Positions 1 to 8,228 of a stretch of 40,368 nt of DNA are shown here, in pieces; the stretch's first letter is position 1; every line of letters begins with the position of its first letter. The translations under genes were made by a program, and so were the position numbers. This DNA comes from Clostridia bacterium (lineage in GTDB: Bacteria; Bacillota; Clostridia; Peptostreptococcales; Anaerovoracaceae). Location of the stretch: contig JAKSSK010000001.1 of the NCBI GenBank assembly GCA_024403135.1, positions 64,830-105,197 of the forward strand, written 5' to 3'. The notes under the pieces were generated by a model. It saw nothing but the letters and a program-made list of their open reading frames with translations, ran no database searches and had not been told where the DNA came from.

Positions 1-114
1 CACTACAGCTATCAATAGCTGGTAGATGTTCTGGTGGTCTAGAGCGCACTTTGCGTCAGGATATGTATCCTCTAAAATGTCCAATATTTCTTTTATCTCA
101 TTTTGGCTAAACAT
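1..114 (-). CDS. nth: Endonuclease III, N-terminal part (runs off the window)
   Basis: The first 38 residues of an open frame read leftwards and leave the window. They start MFSQNEIKEILDILEDTYP and continue to a DHQNIYQLLIAVV block, which matches the N-terminal helix and the [FY]xLLIA segment of endonuclease III, the HhH/FeS DNA glycosylase-AP lyase that removes oxidised pyrimidines. The helix-hairpin-helix, catalytic Lys/Asp and iron-sulphur cysteines lie outside the window. The start at 112-114 is the first possible one, since an in-frame stop lies two codons upstream. No Shine-Dalgarno precedes it; instead a TATAAT box ends six bases before the ATG, which suggests a leaderless message. It is divergent from the GntR-type regulator gene. 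Confidence 0.85.
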   Translation of the reverse strand, partial: MFSQNEIKEILDILEDTYPDAKCALDHQNIYQLLIAVV

Positions 115-120
115 ATATTA

Positions 121-126
121 ATTATA
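121..126 (-). promoter_or_regulatory. -10 box for nth, placed for leaderless start
   Basis: On the minus strand a perfect TATAAT ends six bases before the nth ATG, so transcription would start at or next to the A of the ATG. The -35 position (144-149, TTTATT) is weak. Confidence 0.5.
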
Positions 127-132
127 CACTTG

Positions 133-161
133 TTGACAGGTAAAATAAAGGGTAATATAAT
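133..161 (+). promoter_or_regulatory. Consensus sigma-A promoter of the GntR-type gene
   Basis: TTGACA at 133-138 and TATAAT at 156-161 are separated by exactly 17 bases, a full consensus housekeeping promoter. The start site is expected near 168, giving a short leader with the ribosome binding site TTGGAGGG before the ATG at 183. Confidence 0.85.
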
Positions 162-172
162 TGTATACAATT
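159..172. promoter_or_regulatory. Palindromic operator, probably autoregulatory
   Basis: AATTGTATACAATT is a perfect 14-bp inverted repeat. It covers the end of the -10 box and the expected transcription start and abuts the ribosome binding site. TTGTATACAA-type palindromes are the usual targets of FCD-class GntR regulators, so autorepression by the adjacent gene product is the likely role (inference). Confidence 0.7.
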
Positions 173-182
173 TGGAGGGAAC

Positions 183-854
183 ATGTTAAAACTAGAATAT
201 TTACAGAGTAAAAAGGCGGAAAAGCCTGAGAAAATTCAAGGAATATATATGGACATGGTAAAGAATATCTCCGATGGTATTCTCTTTTCTGGTTACAAGA
301 TTACTGAGGAAAGGCTGTGCGAAAAGTATAAGACATCTAGGACCCCTATCAGAGAGGTTTTAAGGAAACTTGAATCTGATGGCCTTATTGAAATAGTCAA
401 AAATAGAGGTGCCTTTGTAACAGGCTTTACTAGAGCATCCTACCTAGACATGCTAAAAGAAAGAAAGGCCCTTGAAAAGGTGGCCTTAGATCTTGCCATG
501 GATAGGATCAAGGAAGAAGAACTTGAATTGCTTGAAGAAAACTCAAACTTCATCAGGTTCTACTACAACACCCGTGACCTTCAAACCTTATCCAAGGTGT
601 TTAGAGGTTTTCATCAAATCCTCTACTACAGCACATATAACAGCCGCCTTGAATCCAGGATGAACTTTCTTTTAGACTGCTCTAACCGTAAGGACGTCTT
701 AGCAGGATTCTACGATGGATATCTAGATGACCTATTTGGCTACTACACCTCCATCTTCGCCTGCTTTAAGGATAAAAATAAAGAAAAGGCCCTAGCTTTA
801 ATGGATAAGCTAATGGACCTTTTGATTTCCTATCAGACTAATAACTTTATATAG
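183..854 (+). CDS. GntR-family transcriptional regulator, FCD subfamily
   Basis: This 223-residue protein has a winged helix-turn-helix at about residues 20-80, with the GntR signature EERLCEKYKTSRTPIREVLRKLESDGLIE, followed by an all-helical FCD-like effector domain at about 90-215. FCD domains usually bind a metal through one Asp and three His residues and then a carboxylate ligand. Here only the His of the FH motif (GFHQIL) is obvious. The Asp four residues before it is Phe, and the two C-terminal His positions appear to be Tyr and Lys, so metal binding is probably lost and the ligand may be unusual. The gene has its own consensus promoter and operator-like palindrome, suggesting autorepression. 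It diverges from nth and converges on the M50 gene, overlapping it by 8 bases. Its target pathway cannot be read from the neighbourhood. Confidence 0.85.
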   Translation: MLKLEYLQSKKAEKPEKIQGIYMDMVKNISDGILFSGYKITEERLCEKYKTSRTPIREVLRKLESDGLIEIVKNRGAFVTGFTRASYLDMLKERKALEKVALDLAMDRIKEEELELLEENSNFIRFYYNTRDLQTLSKVFRGFHQILYYSTYNSRLESRMNFLLDCSNRKDVLAGFYDGYLDDLFGYYTSIFACFKDKNKEKALALMDKLMDLLISYQTNNFI

Positions 855-1554
855 CATATATTATCCACTGCACCAGGAAGTTATATACTCCTGAAATTAG
901 CGGAATCATGATCTTATCTAGTACTCCTGATATTACAACGATTAAAAGGATTACAAAACCCTTGTCGTACACAGGATAGTACCAGCTATACTTTGTAAGG
1001 TTAAATATTTGAGTGATCACTCCAAAGCCGTCTAGCGGCGGAATTGGAAGTAGATTGAATATCATAAGCACGATGTTTATGTATATGATATTGACCATAA
1101 TCTCTAGTAGCGGACCACCGAAGTTATAGTTATAGGTGAATATCACCTTTAATAAAACTGTAAATAGAACCGCGATAATAAAGTTCATGGTAACACCTGC
1201 AAGGGATACGATAAGCTCATCCCTTCTAGGGTGTTTATAGTATCTAGGGTCTATCATTACAGGTATACCCCAGCCAAAGCCTGCAAATAGCAGTGCTAAA
1301 AATCCAAAGCCATCAAAGTGCTTAAATGGATTTAAGGTTAGCCTTCCCTGCACCTTTGGAGTTGGATCACCTAGTAGATGAGATGCTAAGCCGTGGGCGT
1401 ATTCGTGAAAACTTAGACCGATAACTATTGCTGGAAGAAGCAATAGTTTTTCTTTTATCCAAAATACTGGATCGTTAAAGTCTCCCTCTATGATGTTTAG
1501 CACCACCAGTATCACTACCAGTATGAACAGCGGTGATTTAACAAAATTTCTCAT
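847..1554 (-). CDS. Site-2-protease family (M50) membrane metalloprotease
   Basis: A 235-residue polytopic membrane protein. The zinc motif HEYAH is at residues 50-54 inside a hydrophobic segment, and the second conserved block NLLPIPPLDG (third zinc ligand Asp175) lies in another helix. This is the compact M50 layout of Firmicutes, without the PDZ domain of RseP. Such proteins cut substrates within the membrane; the substrate here is unknown. It is the last gene of the minus-strand run from rnc and follows cls by 8 bases, with an AGAGGT ribosome binding site. Its 3' end overlaps the convergent GntR gene and no terminator hairpin is visible between them. Confidence 0.85.
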   Translation of the reverse strand: MRNFVKSPLFILVVILVVLNIIEGDFNDPVFWIKEKLLLLPAIVIGLSFHEYAHGLASHLLGDPTPKVQGRLTLNPFKHFDGFGFLALLFAGFGWGIPVMIDPRYYKHPRRDELIVSLAGVTMNFIIAVLFTVLLKVIFTYNYNFGGPLLEIMVNIIYINIVLMIFNLLPIPPLDGFGVITQIFNLTKYSWYYPVYDKGFVILLIVVISGVLDKIMIPLISGVYNFLVQWIIYAI

Positions 1555-1562
1555 AATTACCT

Positions 1563-3005
1563 CTATAGAATATCGGATAAAAGTCTGGAAACGCTTTCCT
1601 TAAACTTTATCCATCTTGATCTCTTTTCGTAAAGCTCTAAAGTGAGCTGATGACAGTTCTCTAAGTCCTTCTTAAAGCAAGCTTCCATTCTAGATGAAAC
1701 TTCTTCATCGTAGACGAAGGCGTTGGTCTCAAAGTTAAGCTTAAAACTACGCCTATCGAAGTTGCAGGAACCTAGTGTAGCTACCTCTGAATCCACTACA
1801 AGCGTCTTGGCGTGAAGGAATCCCTTATCGTAGATAAACACCTTTGCTCCGTCTCTAATTAGCTCCCCTACGTAGGAGTAGGTAGCCCAGTAGACGAAGA
1901 TGTGGTCAGGCATGTGAGGTATCATGATGTTTACCTCAACTCCTGACTGAGCTGCCATCTTTAGTGATTCCAGCATTGAGGAATCTGGAATGAAGTATGG
2001 TGTCTGAATGTAGATGCTATCCTTTGCGTAGGTTATCATCTTCATCATGGCCCTCTTAATTTCCTGCTTTTCTGAATCTGGACCTGAGGATACTATCTGA
2101 ATAGGAGCTCCTGTAATTTCCTCCGATGGAACGATGTCCTCTTTTGATATGTCCACCTTGCTTCCTGTAGCAACGTTCCAGTCCATTAAAAGCCTGATGT
2201 TTAAGCTCTTAACGGCGGAACCTGTAATTCTAAACTGTGCATCTCTCCAATAGCCGAACTTCTTCTTGTATCCCAAGTATTCCTTTGCAACGTTAAAGCC
2301 GCCTACGTATCCCACCTTGTCGTCTATTACCACGATCTTTCTGTGGTTTCTGTAGTTAAGCTTGGTGTTGATTATTCTAATCTTAGGCTTGAAGTAGAAC
2401 TGGTACTCTCCTCCTGCCTCTACGAACTCCCTTAACTTTCTGTCCTTAATTCCTACGGAGCCAAGAGCGTCCATTATAAGTCTTACCTTAACCCCTTCCC
2501 TGGCCTTTTCAACTAATAGCTTTAATAATCTATTTCCTACCGGGTCGTTCTTGATGATGAAGTACTCGATGTTGATGGACTTTTCTGCCAGCTTAATGTC
2601 CCTTAGAAGGCTAGCGTACATCCTCTTTCCATCGTCGAATATCCTTACATCGTTATCCTGAGTAAGGAGGGACTCGCCGTAGGTCTGGTTTAAGGTGATT
2701 AGGTGGGACCACTTTTTTGCAGTCTCATCCCTAAAGGTGAAGTTACCCGTCTTTAACTTCTGGTTTTGCTTTTCTACGTTTACGTTGTAGAAGCGATTTA
2801 TGTCGTCGTTTATCTTGAATATCTTAGATCTTGCAATGTTCTGAGATAGGAATAGATAAAGGATTATTCCTACTACAGGTGCAAAGAAGAGAATCAGGAT
2901 CCATGCTAAAGTTGCCGATGGATTCTTTCTCTCCATGAAGATGATGAAGATAGCGATAAACGCATTTAGTACTATTATTGTTGTAATCCCAATTTGCTCT
3001 AACAT
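1563..3005 (-). CDS. cls: Cardiolipin synthase
   Basis: A 480-residue phospholipase D superfamily enzyme. Two N-terminal membrane helices (about 1-25 and 33-55) form the PLDc_N anchor. Two catalytic HKD motifs follow: HRKIVVID with H221/K223/D228 and HAKTLVVD with H398/K400/D405. Each is followed by the expected Gly-rich or Ser/Asn-rich strand. The enzyme joins two phosphatidylglycerols into cardiolipin and glycerol at the membrane. Length and architecture are those of bacterial ClsA. It lies one base after the MFS gene and 8 bases before the M50 gene, so the three membrane genes are probably co-transcribed. Confidence 0.93.
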   Translation of the reverse strand: MLEQIGITTIIVLNAFIAIFIIFMERKNPSATLAWILILFFAPVVGIILYLFLSQNIARSKIFKINDDINRFYNVNVEKQNQKLKTGNFTFRDETAKKWSHLITLNQTYGESLLTQDNDVRIFDDGKRMYASLLRDIKLAEKSINIEYFIIKNDPVGNRLLKLLVEKAREGVKVRLIMDALGSVGIKDRKLREFVEAGGEYQFYFKPKIRIINTKLNYRNHRKIVVIDDKVGYVGGFNVAKEYLGYKKKFGYWRDAQFRITGSAVKSLNIRLLMDWNVATGSKVDISKEDIVPSEEITGAPIQIVSSGPDSEKQEIKRAMMKMITYAKDSIYIQTPYFIPDSSMLESLKMAAQSGVEVNIMIPHMPDHIFVYWATYSYVGELIRDGAKVFIYDKGFLHAKTLVVDSEVATLGSCNFDRRSFKLNFETNAFVYDEEVSSRMEACFKKDLENCHQLTLELYEKRSRWIKFKESVSRLLSDIL

Positions 3006-3006
3006 T

Positions 3007-4353
3007 TTAATCCCTCTTAATTGAAACGAATATGCCTACTACGGATATTCCCATGAATACCAGTATGCATGTCCTGATAGTTGATAGTAATAGCTCTGGT
3101 GAAGCCTGGTTCATGCCTTGTGATCCCATGAATATTCCTACTATCAAGGTTACTATTGCCATGGCTACGGTAAAACCTATGTTTCTCATTGTGGCGAGTA
3201 TTGATGATGCTATGCCGTAGTCAGCCTTATCCACCTGGCCCATTACTGCGCTGGTGTTAGGGGCTGCAAATATTGCAAAGCCTACCCCTACTACTACAAG
3301 GGCAAAGACTATATATGCCATGGATGTATCCACATCTATGAAGTACAGTATGCCCAGTGCTAGGGTGCATACCGCCATACCAATTGATGCCATCTTAAAT
3401 GGTGAATACCTATCTGAAAGCTTTCCTGCCCCAGGGGAAAGGATGGCCTGAATTAAAGGCGCAGTGATAAGTATAAGTCCTGCGCTCTGGGATGAAAATC
3501 CCTTTGCCATTTGTAGGTACATGCTCATCATGTATGTTATTGCGCTGGTTGCGCTGTAGTTCATAAGTGCTGCTAGATTAGAGCAAAGGAAGGCCTTGCT
3601 CTTTGTAAATAGCTGCATCTTTACTACTGGGTCATCTACATTAAGCTCTGTAAATATGAATAGAACGCTTAATATAACCCCTATTACAATTATTACCCAG
3701 TTAATTACTGAAATACCGTACATAAGGGCTGTAATTCCTAGGCAGAACAGGATGGTTCCCTTGCCATCGAAACCCTCAATCTTTTTGCTGCCCTGCTTAG
3801 GTACCTTTGTAGTTCCAATATATATGCATACTAGGCCTATCAACACGGTCACTATCATGATGGACTGCCAGCCAAAGTGCTGATTTAAAACTCCTCCAAT
3901 TACTGGTCCAGAGGATAGTCCAACATAAGTTGCGCAGCTAGATATTCCTAGCACCCTTCCCCTTTCCCTAGGGTCAAAGGCTGCAATTAGGATGGCCATA
4001 TTAGTTGCAAATATCATGGAGGAGCCTATGCCTTGAATTGCTCTTAATGTTAAGAGCACAGTTAGGTTCCATGAGAATACGCTTAATAGTGCAGCGATAT
4101 TGAATATCACTAGGCCTGTGCAAAATATTTTCTTTCTATCCACTATGTCAGCTAGCTTTCCAAATGGAACTGCAGCTGCTGCGCAAACAAGGGTGTAAAG
4201 AGTTATTACCCATCCTACAGCCTTTGCGCTTACTCCAAAGTCCGCCTCAATAGCTGGAATGGATAGGTTTAAGGCATTGCCTGAAAATGTGCACATGAAC
4301 GAAGTAAGAAGCACAACCATCAATATGTATTTTTGCTCTCTAGTATTTGACAT
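3007..4353 (-). CDS. MFS drug exporter, DHA2 (EmrB/QacA-like) family
   Basis: A 448-residue transporter with about 13-14 hydrophobic segments. Motif A is visible as GKLADIVDRKKIF in the loop after helix 2, and the antiporter motif C as GLSSGPVIGGVL in helix 5, both typical of proton-coupled drug exporters. The substrate cannot be inferred. The start ATG at 4351-4353 lies inside the 3' end of miaB (34-base overlap) and has a strong AGAAGGAGA ribosome binding site within the miaB sequence, so the gene is probably translationally coupled to miaB. Confidence 0.88.
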   Translation of the reverse strand: MSNTREQKYILMVVLLTSFMCTFSGNALNLSIPAIEADFGVSAKAVGWVITLYTLVCAAAAVPFGKLADIVDRKKIFCTGLVIFNIAALLSVFSWNLTVLLTLRAIQGIGSSMIFATNMAILIAAFDPRERGRVLGISSCATYVGLSSGPVIGGVLNQHFGWQSIMIVTVLIGLVCIYIGTTKVPKQGSKKIEGFDGKGTILFCLGITALMYGISVINWVIIVIGVILSVLFIFTELNVDDPVVKMQLFTKSKAFLCSNLAALMNYSATSAITYMMSMYLQMAKGFSSQSAGLILITAPLIQAILSPGAGKLSDRYSPFKMASIGMAVCTLALGILYFIDVDTSMAYIVFALVVVGVGFAIFAAPNTSAVMGQVDKADYGIASSILATMRNIGFTVAMAIVTLIVGIFMGSQGMNQASPELLLSTIRTCILVFMGISVVGIFVSIKRD

Positions 4354-6005
4354 ACTTCTCCTTCTAAACTAAATGTATTTGATGACGTTATCTTTACGTC
4401 AATAATCTTACCTACCAGGCTTTCATCGGCCTTAAAGTTTACTAACTTAAAGCCTTCAGTTCTTCCCATGTAGGTACTGCTTCCAGTCTTGCTAGGTCCT
4501 TCAACTAGGACCTTTTCTATCTTACCTACGTATTTAGAGTTCTTCTCCTCAGAGATTGAGTTTACCAGGTCTACCAGTCTATTAAACCTTTCGTGCTTAA
4601 CCTCCTCTGGAATCTGATCAGAGTACTGTTCCGCAGGAGTTCCCTTTCTTATGGAGTAAAGGAAGGTAAAGGCTGAGTCGTATCTAACCTGTTCAACTAA
4701 GGATAAGGTATCCTTAAAGTCTTCTTCAGTTTCTCCAGGAAATCCTACGATAATATCCGTAGACATGGTTATACCTGGAACAGCTTTTCTAAGCTTTTCA
4801 ACTAAATCTAAGTACTTTTCTCTATCGTACTTTCTATTCATCCTCTTAAGCACAGCACTTGAACCTGACTGCACTGGAAGGTGAATGTTCTTGCAAAGCT
4901 TAGGACAGTCCACGTAGGCTTGGATTAGCTTGTCAGATAAATCCTTAGGATGAGATGTCATAAACCTAATTCTTTCAATGCCATCTATATCCTGAATCAT
5001 ATATATTAGGTCGGCAAAGTCCTTGCCATCGCAGCTAAGGTATGAGTTTACGTTCTGGCCTAGAAGCATTACTTCCTTTACGCCGTCAGCTGCAAGACCT
5101 TTAATCTCAGTTAATATATCCTCTGCCCTTCTAGATCTTTCCCTTCCTCTAGTGTAAGGAACTATGCAGTAGGTGCAGAAGTTGTTGCATCCGAATGTGA
5201 TGTTTACATAGGACTTGTGGCGGTATAGCCTCTTTGCTGGTAGTCCTTCTGGTATAGACTGTCTATCCTCTAACACCTGAATCTGTCTCTTCTTTTCATA
5301 GATTGCCTTATCCAGTAGCTCTGGAAGCTTTTCTATGTTATGTGTTCCAAAGATAAGGTCTACCCAAGGATACTTTTCCTTAACCTGATCTATTACAAAG
5401 TCCTGCTGCATCATGCAGCCGCATAGACCGATATATACATCGTCCCTTTGAGCCATCTTTTTCTTCTTTAGCTGGCCTAGAGTTCCAAAGAACCTCTTGT
5501 GTGCGTTTTCCCTGATGCTGCAGGTGTTGATTAGAATTAGGTTAGCATCCTTTCTATCCTTAACCTGCTTTAGGCCGTGCCTTGTTAAAAGCCCTGCCAT
5601 TATCTCAGAGTCGTGCTCATTCATCTGGCAGCCAAAGGTTGTGATGTGAAATGTCATCTCTTCGGATATGTTATCTACCACCTGTAGGTTTAAGGTGTCA
5701 GCTGCTACCCTTGCAAGGCTAGCATCGTCTGAACATACCTTTCCACCGAAGGCGGAAACTAGCCTTACATCGGGTTTGAGGATTTTCGCAATCTGGGAAA
5801 CGGTCATCTTTGTTCCCTTTTCGCGGCCTCTCGATGTATTAACTATAATTGTATTATCGTCAATAAATGGAATAGCCTTCTCAAAGGCGTACCTAAACTG
5901 ATTTACAGGTACTGAGAAGACTATAAGGTCCATATTATCTTCTGAATTAAATCTTTTTATCTTGGAAAATTCCCTTGAATTTCCAATGATTCTAACGTTT
6001 TTCAT
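4320..6005 (-). CDS. miaB: tRNA methylthiotransferase MiaB with a GpsA-like N-terminal extension
   Basis: Residues 117-561 are a full-length MiaB (about 445 residues). The N-terminal MTTase domain has the three Fe-S cysteines (FGCQMNE, NTCSIRE, GLCGCMM). The radical-SAM core has GCNNFCTYC (CxxxCxxC), and a TRAM domain ends the protein. MiaB adds the 2-methylthio group to i6A37 of tRNAs reading UNN codons. The oddity is residues 1-116, absent from normal MiaB. They contain LIVFSVPVNQFRYAFEKAIPF and TIIVNTSRGREKGT, resembling the second half of the NAD-binding domain of glycerol-3-phosphate dehydrogenase GpsA (AVPSQALR..., IIVSASKGLEKGT). The glycine-rich nucleotide loop is shrunk to VRIIGNS. 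The ATG abuts the der stop. An internal ATG at 5655-5657 would give ordinary MiaB but has only a GAAGAG directly against it. The MiaB assignment is near certain; the GpsA relation is inferred from memory of the family. Confidence 0.93.
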   Translation of the reverse strand: MKNVRIIGNSREFSKIKRFNSEDNMDLIVFSVPVNQFRYAFEKAIPFIDDNTIIVNTSRGREKGTKMTVSQIAKILKPDVRLVSAFGGKVCSDDASLARVAADTLNLQVVDNISEEMTFHITTFGCQMNEHDSEIMAGLLTRHGLKQVKDRKDANLILINTCSIRENAHKRFFGTLGQLKKKKMAQRDDVYIGLCGCMMQQDFVIDQVKEKYPWVDLIFGTHNIEKLPELLDKAIYEKKRQIQVLEDRQSIPEGLPAKRLYRHKSYVNITFGCNNFCTYCIVPYTRGRERSRRAEDILTEIKGLAADGVKEVMLLGQNVNSYLSCDGKDFADLIYMIQDIDGIERIRFMTSHPKDLSDKLIQAYVDCPKLCKNIHLPVQSGSSAVLKRMNRKYDREKYLDLVEKLRKAVPGITMSTDIIVGFPGETEEDFKDTLSLVEQVRYDSAFTFLYSIRKGTPAEQYSDQIPEEVKHERFNRLVDLVNSISEEKNSKYVGKIEKVLVEGPSKTGSSTYMGRTEGFKLVNFKADESLVGKIIDVKITSSNTFSLEGEVCQILESKNTY

Positions 6006-7328
6006 CTATTCCTTGTCTCCCTTTGCTCTAAACAGGAACTTTACACTGGTTCCTTCAAAGCCAAAGCTTGCTCTAATCTGGTTTTCAATGTATCTGGAAT
6101 AGGAGAAGTGCATTAATTCCCTATCGTTGATGCTGAAACTGAATAGAGGTGGCTTTACTCCTACCTGGGATACGTAGTAGATCTTCAGTCTCCTTCCCTT
6201 GTCTGAAGGTGGCTGCTTCATCAGCATTGCATCCTGTAAAAGTGAGTTAAGTTGACCAGTAGGTATTCTCATTGCTCTATTTTCAGCTACGTACTTTGAC
6301 ATGGAGATTACCTGCTCTACCCTCTGCTTATCCTTGACGGAGATATATACTATTGGAGCATAGCTCATGAATAGAAGCTCTGACTTAAGCACCTTGGTGT
6401 AGTCCCTCATGGTGTTTGTTTCCTTTGTTAGAAGGTCCCACTTGTTTACTACTACAACGATGCCCTTTCCTGCTTCGTGAGCTACTCCTGCAATCTTCTT
6501 GTCCTGCTCTGTAATTCCTTCCTCAGCGTCGATCATAAGAAGGCATACGTCGCATCTTTCGATGGCTGCAACGGCCCTGATTACGGAATATCTTTCAATA
6601 TCCTCGTTTACCTTGCTCTTTCTTCTAATTCCTGCTGTGTCGATTAGGATGTACTTTTGGCCATCCTTTTCAAAAGGTGTGTCTATGGAGTCTCTAGTAG
6701 TTCCTGCAATTGGAGATACTATTACCCTCTTTTCACCTAGAAGACAGTTTATTAAGCTTGACTTACCTACGTTAGGCTTACCTATTACTGCAATCTTAAT
6801 TGCTTCTTCATCTTCAGGTTCTAGATCCTTTGGAAAGCTTTCAACTATCTCGTCTAAAACGTCGCCAAAGTTAAGCATGTTTGCTGCTGAAATTGCAATT
6901 GGCTCCCCTATTCCTAGTTCGTAGAAATCGTAGAAGCTCATAGGTAGGTTCATAGGGTTATCTATCTTGTTTACTAGAAGGATAACCTTTTTCCCTGTCC
7001 TCATCAGCATGTTTGCCACTTCGTGGTCTGCGTGGGTAAGTCCCTCTTTGCCGTCGCACATGAAAAGTATTACGTTTGCCATATCCATTGCAACCTGAGC
7101 CTGCTCTCTCATCTGTGAAAGGATGATGTCACTTGATGATGGCTCAATACCACCTGTGTCTATTAGGGCAAAGTTTACTCCGTTCCACTCTGCCTCTGCA
7201 TATATTCTATCTCTTGTAACTCCAGGAGTGTCCTCTACGATGGCAAGTCTCTTACCTACGATCTTGTTGAAGAAAGTTGACTTACCTACGTTAGGTCTTC
7301 CTACTATTGCTACTATTGGTTTACTCAT
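6006..7328 (-). CDS. der: Ribosome biogenesis GTPase Der (EngA)
   Basis: A 440-residue double-GTPase. The first G domain has GRPNVGKST (residues 8-16), DTGGIEP and NKID. The second has GKPNVGKSS (about 182-190), DTAGIRRK and NKWD. A KH-like C-terminal domain follows (about 355-440). Der binds the 50S precursor and is needed for its maturation. It overlaps the end of ftsY by 8 bases and its stop directly abuts the ATG of the miaB fusion. In many Firmicutes der is followed by plsY and/or gpsA, which matters for interpreting the extension on the next gene. Confidence 0.97.
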   Translation of the reverse strand: MSKPIVAIVGRPNVGKSTFFNKIVGKRLAIVEDTPGVTRDRIYAEAEWNGVNFALIDTGGIEPSSSDIILSQMREQAQVAMDMANVILFMCDGKEGLTHADHEVANMLMRTGKKVILLVNKIDNPMNLPMSFYDFYELGIGEPIAISAANMLNFGDVLDEIVESFPKDLEPEDEEAIKIAVIGKPNVGKSSLINCLLGEKRVIVSPIAGTTRDSIDTPFEKDGQKYILIDTAGIRRKSKVNEDIERYSVIRAVAAIERCDVCLLMIDAEEGITEQDKKIAGVAHEAGKGIVVVVNKWDLLTKETNTMRDYTKVLKSELLFMSYAPIVYISVKDKQRVEQVISMSKYVAENRAMRIPTGQLNSLLQDAMLMKQPPSDKGRRLKIYYVSQVGVKPPLFSFSINDRELMHFSYSRYIENQIRASFGFEGTSVKFLFRAKGDKE

Positions 7329-8220
7329 TGAAAAGTCCTCCTGCGAACTTATCCTTATCGAATTCCTTTAAATCTTCTATTCCTTCCCCTACCCCGATAA
7401 ACTTAACTGGCTTATCGAACTGGTCAGCTATGGTGATTACTATGCCGCCCTTTGCGGTGCCGTCCATCTTAGTAAGCACGATGCCTGTAATATCTGCTAT
7501 CTGTGAAAACTCGCTTACCTGGGATATGGCATTCTTTCCTGTAGTTGCATCAAGAACTAAAAGCGTCTCCCTTGCTGCTTCAGGATACTCCCTTTCGATG
7601 ACCTTGTTCATCTTTTCAAGCTCGTTCATCAGGTTCTTCTTATTCTGAAGTCTACCTGCTGTATCGCATATCAGTACGTCCACCTTTTTAGCCTTTGCAC
7701 TTTGGATGGCATCATATATTACGGCTGATGGGTCTGCTCCCTCTTGGTGGGATATTACACCAACCCCGTTTCTTTCGCCCCAGATCTTTAGCTGATCTGA
7801 TGCTGCAGCTCTAAATGTATCTGCAGCTGCAAGAAGTACGGATTGGCCCTGTGCTTTAAATTTATGGGCAAGCTTACCTATGGATGTGGTCTTTCCGCCA
7901 CCGTTAATCCCTATCATCAGTAGGATAAGTGGTCTATCCTCACATAGCTTTACCCTATCTCCCTTATCCATTATTTCAGCGATAATACTTGTTAGGGCCT
8001 TCTTTATTCTCTCAGGGTTAGTTATGAAATCTTCGTTAATCTTATCCCTTAGCATGTCCATGATCTTCATGGTTGTGTCCATACCGATGTCTGAAGTTAT
8101 TAATATTTCCTCCAGTTCATCCATCAGGTCCTCATCTATCTCAGGATGGGCCATGATAACGTCTGTGATCTTCTGGGATAGTTTACCAAAGAATCCTTTT
8201 TCTTCTTTTAAAATTGCCAT
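7321..8220 (-). CDS. ftsY: Signal recognition particle receptor FtsY
   Basis: A 299-residue NG-domain GTPase. After the short four-helix N domain come the G1 loop GINGGGKTT, the DTFRAAA insertion-box segment, DTAGR and TKMDG. The acidic A domain of proteobacterial FtsY is absent, as usual in Firmicutes. It docks the SRP-ribosome complex at the membrane by forming a GTP-dependent heterodimer with Ffh, which is not in this window. The start has a GGAG ribosome binding site and follows smc by 8 bases. The rnc-smc-ftsY order is the classic Firmicutes arrangement. Confidence 0.97.
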   Translation of the reverse strand: MAILKEEKGFFGKLSQKITDVIMAHPEIDEDLMDELEEILITSDIGMDTTMKIMDMLRDKINEDFITNPERIKKALTSIIAEIMDKGDRVKLCEDRPLILLMIGINGGGKTTSIGKLAHKFKAQGQSVLLAAADTFRAAASDQLKIWGERNGVGVISHQEGADPSAVIYDAIQSAKAKKVDVLICDTAGRLQNKKNLMNELEKMNKVIEREYPEAARETLLVLDATTGKNAISQVSEFSQIADITGIVLTKMDGTAKGGIVITIADQFDKPVKFIGVGEGIEDLKEFDKDKFAGGLFNE

Positions 8221-8228
8221 AAGTTCTC

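Noticed and set aside
7800..7920. Defective GTP-binding loop in FtsY (GINGGGKTT instead of GVNGVGKTT)
   Set aside because: The GxxGxGKT pattern is intact, so the change is compatible with normal activity.
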